A DNA stretch of 12,976 nucleotides. It comes from Desulfoprunum sp. (GTDB taxonomy: Bacteria > Desulfobacterota > Desulfobulbia > Desulfobulbales > Desulfocapsaceae). The DNA is taken from the NCBI GenBank assembly GCA_030696435.1, contig JAUYSF010000141.1, positions 1 to 12,976 on the forward strand. Direction: 5' to 3'. This document shows positions 6,801 to 12,944 of this stretch, piece by piece. The notes beneath the pieces were generated by a model that ran no database searches, was not told the DNA's origin, and saw nothing but the letters and a program-made list of their open reading frames with translations. The position numbers were made by a program, and so were the translations under genes. Position 1 is the stretch's first letter; each line of letters starts with the position of its first letter.

Positions 6801-9766
6801 TCGAGTTCCAGGGCCTCTTTGCCGGAGGTCCCGCTGAGCTGCTGCTCGGCCTCCCAGGTATGTTCATATTCCGTGAGATAGTCTTCGCCCGCACCTTTGA
6901 CCCGCGCGCCCATAGTCTTTTCGTATTCGGTCTTGATCGTAATCGGCACCCCGGAGACGATTTTACCCTCCTTGTCGACCACCACCAGCCGTACCTTGGC
7001 AGGCTTGTTCTCCTGGAGGGTCCAGTCTTCCTGCAGGACTCCGACATAGCGATCCCGACCGTAGCAGGGAGTCGATGTCCGGTTGGCGATGGATTTGCCC
7101 CGATCATCCTGCACCGAGCTCTCGACCGTCAACTGCCCGAACCAGACCGGTGTCTCAGCGATGGTAAAGCTGCTGGCCATCGCTCCTTTATCGTTGAGGT
7201 TGCCTTGCGTTTCGTACAATGTCTGGCTCTCCGCCGTTCCGCCATCCGTGGCCTCCGAGATATCAAACTGGAAGCCACCGGTCTTGGGATTATCCGGGAT
7301 AAATGGCCGGGGCTCCAGGCTGGCCGTCACCCTGGTCGCGGCCCCGGTATAGGGACCGCCGGCATGGAGTTTGGCCTCGCTTGCGATCTGGACCGTATCG
7401 CCGGTGGAAAAGGTCTTGCCGTTCAGATCGGTGACAACTTTGAAGGGTGACGGCGTGAAATCGCTGACCAGAACCCGCAGAGGTTCCCACTCATCTTGCG
7501 TGAAATTGGCCGTCAAGATAAAGCGGTACCAGCCAACCGCACCATTTTTAGGCAAGGACACCTCGCCGTGAAAGGCCCCGAAGGAAGAGAGAGTGATGCC
7601 ATCCTGGTCATGAATCACCTTGCCCATCGGGTCCTCGACCTTGAGATGATATCGTGGCGGAGCAACTGCCCCAACCACCTTCTTTTTGCCCGTGGCGGGG
7701 GCAGCAACTGCCGGTGCCATCGGCTTCGACACCGCAACGGCAGTCGTGTCACTCACCTTGTCATCAATACCCGGCGGCCGGGTAAAGCGCAGATTGTTCT
7801 GATCGCGCACATAGATCTTGTACTGCACCGTGTCTCCGGCCTTGTAGATCCCCTGGGCCGTTGCCCCCCAAACATGAATATGGCCATACAGCGTGCGGAG
7901 CCAGTCGGGAATATACTCGCGGTTTGCCCCTTCCGAAGCAACCTGATACTCATAGCGCACCGGCAATACCGCCATATCTCCAGCCTTTTGGCAGCGCAGG
8001 AAAAGACCGGGTTCATCATTGCCATTCGCCCAGACGTACTTGAGTTCCGGATCCAGGGTGGCGGTCCCGGCCAGTTCGGCCACGCCATCCTCACCGGTGG
8101 TCCCCGTGGTAAGGGCGGCTGCTGGATTGCCGAAATCCTTGAAAGTGCTCTTTAAAACCTGCACGGTCACACCGGGAATCGGCTTGCCGGTCTGGAGATC
8201 GGTTATCCAGACGATGCTGTTATGATGTCCGAGTTTGAGATGCACCTGAAACGGCGTGACCTGGGCAAAGAACCAGGACTCTTCGGGCGATTTGCCGGGC
8301 ACAACCGGCTGCGGGCTAAACTGCCCCTGCACGAGTCCCGACGGTTTGCCGACCAGCTTGCGAATGCCGAGCGGGACCGGGATAGAGGCATCCCTCGGAC
8401 CTGCGGGCATAATGACGTCAGAGCCCGCGACCTTTGGACCATCGGCCGTGACGGTCTCATAGTTCAGCCGGAGTTCATCGAGATTCACCGACCAGACATG
8501 GGCATCGGTATCGAGCCCCTTCTCCAGCACCGGCATGTTCTTGAGAAGAGCAAAATCGGGGGCCCGATGGTCGGTGGCAAAGTTCATATCGACAGGTGCC
8601 GCAAGGGCCCGACCGAACTGATCTTTGACGGAAGCAGCGGCAGCCTGCAGGCGATATTTGCTGTAGGCTTTAAGGATCGATTCCGGCAGGAAGATGGAAT
8701 ACTCCTTCCCCTTACTGTACGGTTCGGCAAGTTGAGAAGAGGAATATACCTGCTCCCAAGGATCGGCCTCCGAAGTATTGCTGTTGAGAGCCGGGGTGAG
8801 CTGCAGGCCCGCCCGAATGTCCTCGGCCAGGACCGGCGCAGAAAAGACCAGCGAGACACCGCCCGAGGGCAGACAGCGCTGCTGCGAGGCCAGCGGCAAC
8901 TCCGGGCTGATCTTAAAGGCCTGGCTTTCTCTGTCGGTGCAGGCCACCCCGAGAAAGCGGAATTCAGGGATGGCATACAGGGTGTCAAGAATCCGGTTTT
9001 CGACACCCGGCGCCGTCCCTTTTGGTGAGACAATCCCCGGTTCCACCGTCAGCTCGACCGGCTTTTCGATAGGCAGCTCGGTCTCCGGGCTGACCAGCCA
9101 CATCCGATTGTCCTTCTGCTCGGGCGAACGCTCATAGTCCGGATCTTCCTGCACCTTGGCCCTTAAACGCGGCCCACCGGTGACGCGATAAAAGAGATGG
9201 GCCGAAAGCGAGGCCTGATCCATGGCCAGATTACAGCGAATCGAGGTCTGAGGCATCCTGGGAGAGAGCCAGGCCTTGAACCAGGAATCGGTAATCCGTG
9301 GTCGTTCCGTGGAAAAACTGTGGCGTACTGTTTTTGCCAGTGTGGCCTTGTCTTCCGTCATGATACCCGGCGAGACGACCAGCCGGTATTGGGTTGCCGG
9401 CTGCAGGGCATCCTGTTCATTGAGATTACAGGCCAGGGTGGCGGGGCTCAGCCAGCGCCACTGGCAGTTCAGCTGGGGTTCAATCGTCACCGGGATCTCC
9501 ACAGCCTGCCGTTCCATACGGCCAAGCGGCACCACGGGCCGATTGAACTCGATGACAATCTGCCGTCCCGGCGGCACCTCCTCACCGGCCGGAGTAATGC
9601 GCAGAATCTGCAGAGCATCCTTCGCAGGGTTTGCCGTATTCCGGGCCATGACGGCCGGCGAAATCAGCAAGGCCAGCAGCAGAAAGACCAAGAGACAGGA
9701 CAAAGCAGATGGCACAAACTGTACTCTGAGCGGCGGGGTATTTTTTTGATCTTTGAATGTCGGCAC
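3803..9766 (-). CDS. Bacterial alpha-2-macroglobulin-like protein (YfhM-type, thioester-containing)
   Basis: This is a giant secreted protease trap of the periplasm, 1987 residues from the chosen start and larger than E. coli YfhM (about 1650). Numbering is from the GTG at 9766. A signal peptide has a hydrophobic core at about 21-36 and probable cleavage after AVMA (41). There is no lipobox, so it seems soluble or exported rather than a lipoprotein. MG-type domains follow, including GIYKAGDTVQYKIYVRD (about 639-655). A Pro/Ala/Lys-rich linker lies at about 670-704. The A2M core is at about 1256-1306 (SYWNPALRPDAQGKAHIEFE onward). The thioester motif CWEQ is at 1476-1479 (bases 5330-5341), followed by an alpha-helical thioester domain. 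An in-frame ATG at 9853 exists, but GTG 9766 is preceded by a perfect AGGAGG and leads straight into the signal peptide. It heads the operon with pbpC. Confidence 0.95.
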   Translation of the reverse strand: MPTFKDQKNTPPLRVQFVPSALSCLLVFLLLALLISPAVMARNTANPAKDALQILRITPAGEEVPPGRQIVIEFNRPVVPLGRMERQAVEIPVTIEPQLNCQWRWLSPATLACNLNEQDALQPATQYRLVVSPGIMTEDKATLAKTVRHSFSTERPRITDSWFKAWLSPRMPQTSIRCNLAMDQASLSAHLFYRVTGGPRLRAKVQEDPDYERSPEQKDNRMWLVSPETELPIEKPVELTVEPGIVSPKGTAPGVENRILDTLYAIPEFRFLGVACTDRESQAFKISPELPLASQQRCLPSGGVSLVFSAPVLAEDIRAGLQLTPALNSNTSEADPWEQVYSSSQLAEPYSKGKEYSIFLPESILKAYSKYRLQAAAASVKDQFGRALAAPVDMNFATDHRAPDFALLKNMPVLEKGLDTDAHVWSVNLDELRLNYETVTADGPKVAGSDVIMPAGPRDASIPVPLGIRKLVGKPSGLVQGQFSPQPVVPGKSPEESWFFAQVTPFQVHLKLGHHNSIVWITDLQTGKPIPGVTVQVLKSTFKDFGNPAAALTTGTTGEDGVAELAGTATLDPELKYVWANGNDEPGLFLRCQKAGDMAVLPVRYEYQVASEGANREYIPDWLRTLYGHIHVWGATAQGIYKAGDTVQYKIYVRDQNNLRFTRPPGIDDKVSDTTAVAVSKPMAPAVAAPATGKKKVVGAVAPPRYHLKVEDPMGKVIHDQDGITLSSFGAFHGEVSLPKNGAVGWYRFILTANFTQDEWEPLRVLVSDFTPSPFKVVTDLNGKTFSTGDTVQIASEAKLHAGGPYTGAATRVTASLEPRPFIPDNPKTGGFQFDISEATDGGTAESQTLYETQGNLNDKGAMASSFTIAETPVWFGQLTVESSVQDDRGKSIANRTSTPCYGRDRYVGVLQEDWTLQENKPAKVRLVVVDKEGKIVSGVPITIKTEYEKTMGARVKGAGEDYLTEYEHTWEAEQQLSGTSGKEALELEFIPQHAGSLRLTAVIEDTQGRSHTTVINRWVTGRGVVLWESIPGNLLNVYPEKTSYNVGETARFLVQNPFPGAEALVTVERFGVIKRWSKVFQNSSEIIEIPVLPDYLPGFYVSVMVTAPRVEKPMGPQGEDLGKPAYRMGYVKMPVKDPYKELIVDIKPEKEVYKPRDTVRVDLQVRPRNLGGRENAAPVELAVAVLDEAVFDLLLQGRKAYDPYGGFYSLDELDLSNYNLLMQLVGREKLALKGANAGGSGGPDLSMRSLFKFVSYWNPALRPDAQGKAHIEFEVPDNLTGWRVLAMAVTQEDRMGLGEAVFKVNQSTEIRPAVPNQVLEGDRFDAGFTLMNRTDKTRTLDVTLKAAGPVKAPESGTADGKTVSMTRKVTIKPFKRETLRFPLQATGSGDIVFTVTAGDGADHDGFTQKLQVLKRRVQEVAASYGMTAEATASENILFPEGMREDTGAISLELSPTVIGGVDGAFAFLRDYQYSCWEQKLTRGVMAAMYSPLKPYLQADFVWQDSDKVVRETLAMAAEHQAPGGGMTYYIPKDEYVSPYLSAFTALAFNWMRQQGYVPPERVEKALQDYLLNLLRHEAVPEGFSKGMTATVRAVALAALAERGKAKLADVERYREHLPAMNLFGKAFYLRALLVTGGSIEQQKKVLDSILAQADQSSGSMVFGESLDAGYQALLSSPIRDNAAVLSSLVAWLKANPADAAIKEMPVRLMRALTLSRKGRDHWSSTQENLFVVKALADFAGLYEKQNPDMTVEGLLDQESLGKGQFKAFTDPPVLLERPMKVGDAGRKAKISLQKEGDGRLYYATRLAYTPGKLKNEAVNAGIEVYREYSVKRDGKWSLVKEPMVLKTGEVVRVDLYASLPAERYFVVLEDPVPGGLEPVNKDLATASLQDAAAGEEEYPAGSYRNTLSDWQEDTLGRWSFYHRELRNNAVRFYSERLMAGRYHLRYTAQAISPGDFQVLPVHAEEMYAPDVSGQGIPAQLKIEAAE
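5330..5341 (-). other. CWEQ thioester motif of the A2M protein
   Basis: The codons TGC TGG GAG CAG encode the C-x-E-Q signature, in which Cys and Gln form the internal thioester that covalently captures attacking proteases. Many bacterial paralogues (YfaS-type) lack it. Its presence classifies this protein with the thioester-bearing YfhM-type group that is paired with PBP1C. Confidence 0.85.
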
Positions 9767-9774
9767 GGAGAGGA

Positions 9775-9780
9775 CCTCCT
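9775..9780 (-). promoter_or_regulatory. Perfect AGGAGG ribosome binding site of the A2M gene
   Basis: AGGAGG on the minus strand lies 8 bases before GTG at 9766 and decides the start. The longest open frame (ATG at 9853) would place this Shine-Dalgarno inside the coding region and give an atypical 29-residue extension before the signal peptide. Confidence 0.75.
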
Positions 9781-9916
9781 GGTAGGATGCAATGGGATGT
9801 GGGTGCGAGATTTCAGGGAAAGTCTCCCCCTTCCTCTTTCCTCGATAGATCAATATCCTAGATTATTGCTCCCGCCTGCGCAACTCCTTTTCCTGGCAAT
9901 GAGATTTCGTTTCCAG

Positions 9917-9965
9917 CCGGTAACTGAGCGGAGGTAAGGGCCGGTCCCTGAGCGGAGCCGAAGGG
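9917..9965. repeat. Tandem degenerate repeat CCGGTnnCTGAGCGGAG...AAGGG, two copies
   Basis: Copy 1 is at 9917-9940 and copy 2 at 9941-9965. They share CCGGT, then CTGAGCGGAG (9924-9933 and 9948-9957), then AAGGG. Copy 2 resembles the GTCCCTGAGCGGAGYCGAAGGGA element that, from memory, is dispersed between genes in many environmental bacteria. GTCCCT and AGGGAa can pair as a small imperfect hairpin. It is probably an intergenic repeat family rather than a regulatory site specific to these genes. Confidence 0.55.
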
Positions 9966-10133
9966 AAGACAAACTCAAGCGCGGAAAAATCTTCTTTCTC
10001 AAACCTATCCACGTTACAATGATTGTGGAACGTCGAACGTGCCAACACAAGAGCCGTTTTCACCAGAACATATCTCATCTTGCCATGCAGTGCGCAATCT
10101 GAGAAATCACCACGAGGAGATATTGATACACCC

Positions 10134-11012
10134 ATGCCGGCCATAACCGAATGTGTCACACCCCGTTTTTTCTCCGGGCAGGAACAGTTTCCTTTTCTCC
10201 AGGTCGACGATTTTTCCTATGTCGAATACCGCCACTGTGCAAATCAGTATCGCAATCAGATCATAGTAACCGCTTATCTTTTTGTGGTAATTCTGAGTGG
10301 GGAAAAAATAATCCACACAGCCGATGGAGACCTCCATATCAAAGCGGGAGAGGCCTTTTTTGCCCGAAAAGGCACCTATCTTTTTTCAGAAATCCTGGCT
10401 TCACAGGATGAATACCGAACCCTGGTGTTTTTTATCGACGACTCCTTTCTCAAGCACTTTCTCGACCGACACTGCCGTCTTCTTGATCGGCAACAGGTTG
10501 ACAAGGCAAAGGATATCTTTGCCATTCCCGTCTCCCCTCTTCTGGAGGCCAGTATCGATTCGGTACTGCCGTTTTTCCTCCACCGTACGGACCTCAGCCA
10601 ACAGCTGCTGCGCTTAAAATTGGAAGAACTGCTGCTCCACATTATCGATGCAGACCCCAGCGGCAACTTTGTCAGCTTCCTGCACACGCAGTATTCAACC
10701 AGAAAAAGAGACCTGCAATCTCTGATGGAGAGGTATTTCCTGACACGCGTTACCATTGCCGAATTGGCCATGCTGTCCGGTCGGAGCCTGAGTGCCTTCA
10801 AACGCGAGTTCAAGGAAGTCTTTCACGAGCCCCCGCAACGCTGGATTACCAATCGCCGTCTTGAGCACGCCCGTGTGCTGCTCGCGGGATCCGATCTCAA
10901 TGTCAGTGAAATCTGTATCCAGGTGGGCTTTGACAATTTTTCCCACTTTAGCCAGATCTTTAAAAAGAAATACGGCTTTTCCCCCAGCGCCCTGCAAAAG
11001 ATCCGGAACTGA
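10134..11012 (+). CDS. AraC-family transcriptional regulator
   Basis: This 293-residue cytoplasmic DNA-binding regulator has an N-terminal cupin-like sensing domain (about 20-150; VILSGEKIIHTADGDLHIKA, then EAFFARKGTYLF), as in ExsA-like members. A C-terminal AraC domain lies at about 192-292. Its two helix-turn-helices are TIAELAMLSGRSLSAFKREF (about 207-226) and NVSEICIQVGFDNFSHFSQI (about 256-275), followed by the family signature KKKYGFSPSALQK. I chose ATG 10134, which gives the usual family length. GAGGAG lies 14 bases upstream, which is long. An in-frame TTG at 10023 would add 37 residues without a ribosome binding site. It lies 108 bases upstream of the PEBP gene in the same direction and is a natural candidate to regulate it or the divergent A2M operon. 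The inducer is unknown. Confidence 0.9.
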   Translation: MPAITECVTPRFFSGQEQFPFLQVDDFSYVEYRHCANQYRNQIIVTAYLFVVILSGEKIIHTADGDLHIKAGEAFFARKGTYLFSEILASQDEYRTLVFFIDDSFLKHFLDRHCRLLDRQQVDKAKDIFAIPVSPLLEASIDSVLPFFLHRTDLSQQLLRLKLEELLLHIIDADPSGNFVSFLHTQYSTRKRDLQSLMERYFLTRVTIAELAMLSGRSLSAFKREFKEVFHEPPQRWITNRRLEHARVLLAGSDLNVSEICIQVGFDNFSHFSQIFKKKYGFSPSALQKIRN

Positions 11013-11120
11013 TAAAAACTGAACCGCTGACCACAGCAGGAATCAGACAATCAGCTAGGATATGGTGACAGGAGAATAGAGTTTGTCTATTTTTCTTTCA
11101 ACCATTGAACAGGAGGTAGT

Positions 11121-11675
11121 ATGAAACGAACACATTTTTTTGTTGCAGTCGCCTTGCTCTTTTGTACATCGAGCGCATTCGCCGGTGATTTCCAACTGAC
11201 AGGCCCAAGCCTGCAGGCAAACGGCACCTTACCTGCCCGGCATGTGCTCAACGGTTTCGGCTGTACGGGTGAAAACCTCTCACCACAGCTTTCCTGGCAG
11301 GGAGAACCTGCAGGAACGAAGAGCTTTGCCCTGACCGTGTATGATCCCGATGCCCCAACCGGGAGCGGCTGGTGGCACTGGTTGGTATTCAATATTCCTT
11401 CAGACATCCACAGCCTTGCGGAAAACAGCGGCAACCCGGAAAAGGGTCTGCTGCCGAAACAGGCGATCCAGGCCAAAACCGATTTCGGCACTCCCGGCTA
11501 TGGCGGAGCCTGCCCGCCGGCCGGTAATCCGAGCCATAGATATCAGTTTACCGTGTGGGCCCTCGACGTCGACCAGCTGCCTCTGACGGTGGACACCTCC
11601 GGCGCCATGCTCGGTTTTAATCTGCGTCAGCACATGCTCAAAAAAGCCGATCTCACGGTTACTTACGGCAGATAA
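11121..11675 (+). CDS. Secreted YbhB/YbcL-family PEBP (Raf kinase inhibitor-like) protein
   Basis: The 184-residue protein begins with a clear signal peptide (MKRTHFFVAVALLFCTSSAFA, predicted cut after residue 21), so it acts in the periplasm or outside the cell. The phosphatidylethanolamine-binding-protein fold is shown by DPDAP (75-79), the nearby HW (86-87), GYGGACPPAGNPSHRY (126-141) and the FTVWALD strand. The DPDAP, His86 and GxxHRY segments line the family's conserved anion/ligand pocket. Bacterial members are of unclear function; ligand binding and protease inhibition have been proposed for relatives. The ribosome binding site AGGAGG (11111-11116) lies 4 bases before ATG. The length is standard. 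It may be co-regulated with the preceding AraC-type gene. Confidence 0.92.
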   Translation: MKRTHFFVAVALLFCTSSAFAGDFQLTGPSLQANGTLPARHVLNGFGCTGENLSPQLSWQGEPAGTKSFALTVYDPDAPTGSGWWHWLVFNIPSDIHSLAENSGNPEKGLLPKQAIQAKTDFGTPGYGGACPPAGNPSHRYQFTVWALDVDQLPLTVDTSGAMLGFNLRQHMLKKADLTVTYGR

Positions 11676-11766
11676 GAGTGCAAGCAGTGACTGCTCGTAG
11701 ACTTTTCGACCAGATCCAGCTGTAGAGTTATGGTGGTGAATAACGACACCTTTCACCGCACTCCAT

Positions 11767-11777
11767 GCGGACAATAT
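11767..11777 (+). promoter_or_regulatory. GCGGnnAATAT copy 1, upstream of fic -35
   Basis: GCGGACAATAT is the first of three matches to GCGGnnAATAT within 49 bases. It ends two bases before the -35 hexamer. Confidence 0.55.
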
Positions 11778-11779
11778 GC

Positions 11780-11809
11780 TTGCCTTTTGCGGCGAATATC
11801 AGCTATATT
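11780..11809 (+). promoter_or_regulatory. Probable sigma70 promoter of fic
   Basis: TTGCCT (11780-11785; 4/6 to TTGACA) and TATATT (11804-11809; 5/6 to TATAAT) are separated by 18 bases. The expected start near 11816 gives a leader of only about 14 bases. The -10 lies inside the right half of the inverted repeat, so binding there should block RNA polymerase. Confidence 0.6.
11789..11799 (+). promoter_or_regulatory. GCGGnnAATAT copy 2, within promoter spacer
   Basis: GCGGCGAATAT lies between the -35 and -10 hexamers, exactly 22 bases (about two helical turns) after copy 1 in the same orientation. Confidence 0.55.
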
Positions 11810-11815
11810 CTCCGC
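11805..11815 (-). promoter_or_regulatory. GCGGnnAATAT copy 3, inverted, over fic -10
   Basis: On the minus strand this reads GCGGAGAATAT. It covers most of the -10 and reaches the predicted transcription start, so a protein bound here would directly occlude the promoter. Confidence 0.55.
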
Positions 11816-11817
11816 AT

Positions 11818-11821
11818 GGAG
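11818..11821 (+). promoter_or_regulatory. fic ribosome binding site within the inverted repeat
   Basis: GGAG lies 8 bases before ATG 11830 and inside the right arm of the inverted repeat. It supports the 11830 start over the in-frame ATG at 11776, which lies in the promoter. In a read-through transcript from the upstream gene, a hairpin would sequester it. Confidence 0.55.
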
Positions 11822-11829
11822 TGCGCAGA

Positions 11830-12936
11830 ATGACCATTTATATACATAATTTGCCCGATTGGCCCCGTTTTCGCTGGGATGACAAAGCCTTGTCTCCTCG
11901 CCTTGCAGCTGTGCGCCATAACCAAGGGCGACTTTTGGGCCGCATGGAAGGGCTGGGCTTATCTCTTCGCAGCGAAGCGATTTTGCACACATTGACTCTG
12001 GATGTCGCCAAATCCAGCGAGATTGAAGGCGAAGTTCTGGACGTGGCGCAGGTGCGTTCGTCCATTGCGCGACGGCTCGGCATGGATATCGGCGCACTGG
12101 TTCCCGCAGATCGTCACGTAGAGGGCGTGGTCGAGATGATGCTCGACGCCACGCAGAACTATGACAGGCCGCTTACCAAAGAGAGATTATTTGCCTGGCA
12201 TGCCGCCCTCTTTCCCACGGGCTACAGCGGCATGAGCAAGATCAACGTCGGCTCCTGGCGTGATGATGCCAAGGGGCCAATGCAGGTGATCTCCGGCCCT
12301 TTTGGCCGTGAGCATGTGCATTATGAAGCCCCCGCCGCCGTGCTGCTTGAAGCGGAGATGCGTACGTTTCTGGCTTGGTTCAACAGCGATGAGGCCACGG
12401 ATCTTGTTGAGCGTGCGGCCCTGGCCCATCTTTGGATTGTCACCCTTCATCCTTTCGAAGACGGCAACGGACGCATGGCACGTGCGCTTGCGGATATGAT
12501 GTTGGCACGATCAGAGAAATCACCCCAGCGTTTCTACAGCATGTCGGCGCAAATCCAGCAGGAGCGCAAGGCCTATTACGATATTCTCGAACAAACACAG
12601 AAAGGCGATCTCGATATCACCGCCTGGCTTGCCTGGTTTTTGGATTGCCTCGGTCGTGCGTTGGCTGGAACGGATGTTGTACTGGAGACCGTCTTGACAA
12701 AAGCCCGGTTCTGGGAAAATCCTGCCGGCGCTTTTCTTAACGAGCGCCAACGCTTGATCATCAACAAACTGCTGGATGGATTCGACGGAAAGCTGACCTC
12801 ATCCAAATGGGCCAAGATCACAAAATGCTCGCAGGACACCGCCTTGCGCGATATCCAGGATCTCCTCAATCGCGACATTCTCGCAAAGGATTCTGCCGGT
12901 GGCCGCAGCACGAATTATCTGCTGATTCGGGCCTGA
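11830..12936 (+). CDS. Fic-domain protein (DUF4172-Fic-winged helix), class II AMPylase candidate
   Basis: This 368-residue protein is a probable Fic adenylyltransferase, which transfers AMP (or a related nucleotide group) from NTP to a target hydroxyl. Residues 1-80 form a DUF4172-like N-terminal region (IHNLPDWPRFRWDD at 5-18). It includes the inhibitory helix motif SSEIEG (S62-G67), matching (S/T)xxxE(G/N), whose Glu66 should block ATP binding. The Fic core signature HPFEDGNGRMAR is at 207-218 with catalytic His207 and all phosphate-binding residues present. The C-terminus (about 300-368) looks like a winged helix (DTALRDIQDLLNRDIL, then GGRSTNYLL), suggesting DNA binding and autoregulation. 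No separate antitoxin gene is visible upstream, as expected for a self-inhibited class II protein. Its stop is 8 bases from a CRISPR repeat. The cellular target is unknown. Confidence 0.93.
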   Translation: MTIYIHNLPDWPRFRWDDKALSPRLAAVRHNQGRLLGRMEGLGLSLRSEAILHTLTLDVAKSSEIEGEVLDVAQVRSSIARRLGMDIGALVPADRHVEGVVEMMLDATQNYDRPLTKERLFAWHAALFPTGYSGMSKINVGSWRDDAKGPMQVISGPFGREHVHYEAPAAVLLEAEMRTFLAWFNSDEATDLVERAALAHLWIVTLHPFEDGNGRMARALADMMLARSEKSPQRFYSMSAQIQQERKAYYDILEQTQKGDLDITAWLAWFLDCLGRALAGTDVVLETVLTKARFWENPAGAFLNERQRLIINKLLDGFDGKLTSSKWAKITKCSQDTALRDIQDLLNRDILAKDSAGGRSTNYLLIRA

Positions 12937-12944
12937 CTGCAGTT

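Larger units (their letters stand above)
9767..10133. other. Divergent intergenic region between A2M operon and araC-type gene
   Basis: This 367-base stretch separates two divergent transcription units. It holds the A2M ribosome binding site (9775-9780), a tandem pair of degenerate 24/25-base repeats (9917-9965), and a TACAAT hexamer (10015-10020) that could be a -10 for the regulator, though it lacks a good -35. I found no clear leftward promoter. The closest candidate on the minus strand is TTGCGC-17-TAGGAT, which is poor. Short open frames here have no ribosome binding site and read through the repeats, so I see no gene. Confidence 0.5.
11757..11825. repeat. Interrupted 21-bp inverted repeat around the fic promoter
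   Basis: Bases 11757-11777 and 11805-11825 are reverse-complementary with a single mismatch (11772/11810). The outer 15 bp are perfect (CGCACTCCATGCGGA and its complement). Each outer arm is itself a near palindrome, CGCA-N5-TGCG (11757-11769 and 11813-11825), with centres 56 bp apart. The left arm lies upstream of the proposed -35. The right arm overlaps the transcription start and ribosome binding site of fic. This is the layout expected of a paired operator for tight repression. Confidence 0.85.

Noticed and set aside
4601..7450. 949-codon open frame on the plus strand, antisense to the A2M gene
   Set aside because: It lies wholly inside a clear A2M coding region with recognisable domains on the other strand. 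Its product has no recognisable domain and is rich in Gly, His, Arg and Leu in the way antisense shadows of GC-rich genes are. I found no ribosome binding site or promoter for it.
9767..9853. 29-residue N-terminal extension of the A2M protein from ATG 9853
   Set aside because: A perfect AGGAGG lies within it, 8 bases before GTG 9766, directly ahead of a good signal peptide.
10023..10133. 37-residue N-terminal extension of the AraC-type regulator from TTG 10023
   Set aside because: It has no Shine-Dalgarno, overlaps a possible -10 region and would make the protein longer than usual. The ATG at 10134 gives the normal family length.
9863..10159. 98-codon minus-strand frame in the araC-A2M intergenic region
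   Set aside because: It starts inside the regulator gene, reads through the tandem repeat and lacks a ribosome binding site. The peptide is low in recognisable structure.
11683..11695. Palindrome AGCAGT-G-ACTGCT after the PEBP gene as a terminator
   Set aside because: The loop of one base is too small for an RNA hairpin terminator and there is no T run after it. It may be chance.
11676..11829. A small antitoxin gene upstream of fic
   Set aside because: No open frame with a start and ribosome binding site fits between the PEBP stop and the fic start. The Fic protein carries its own inhibitory motif.
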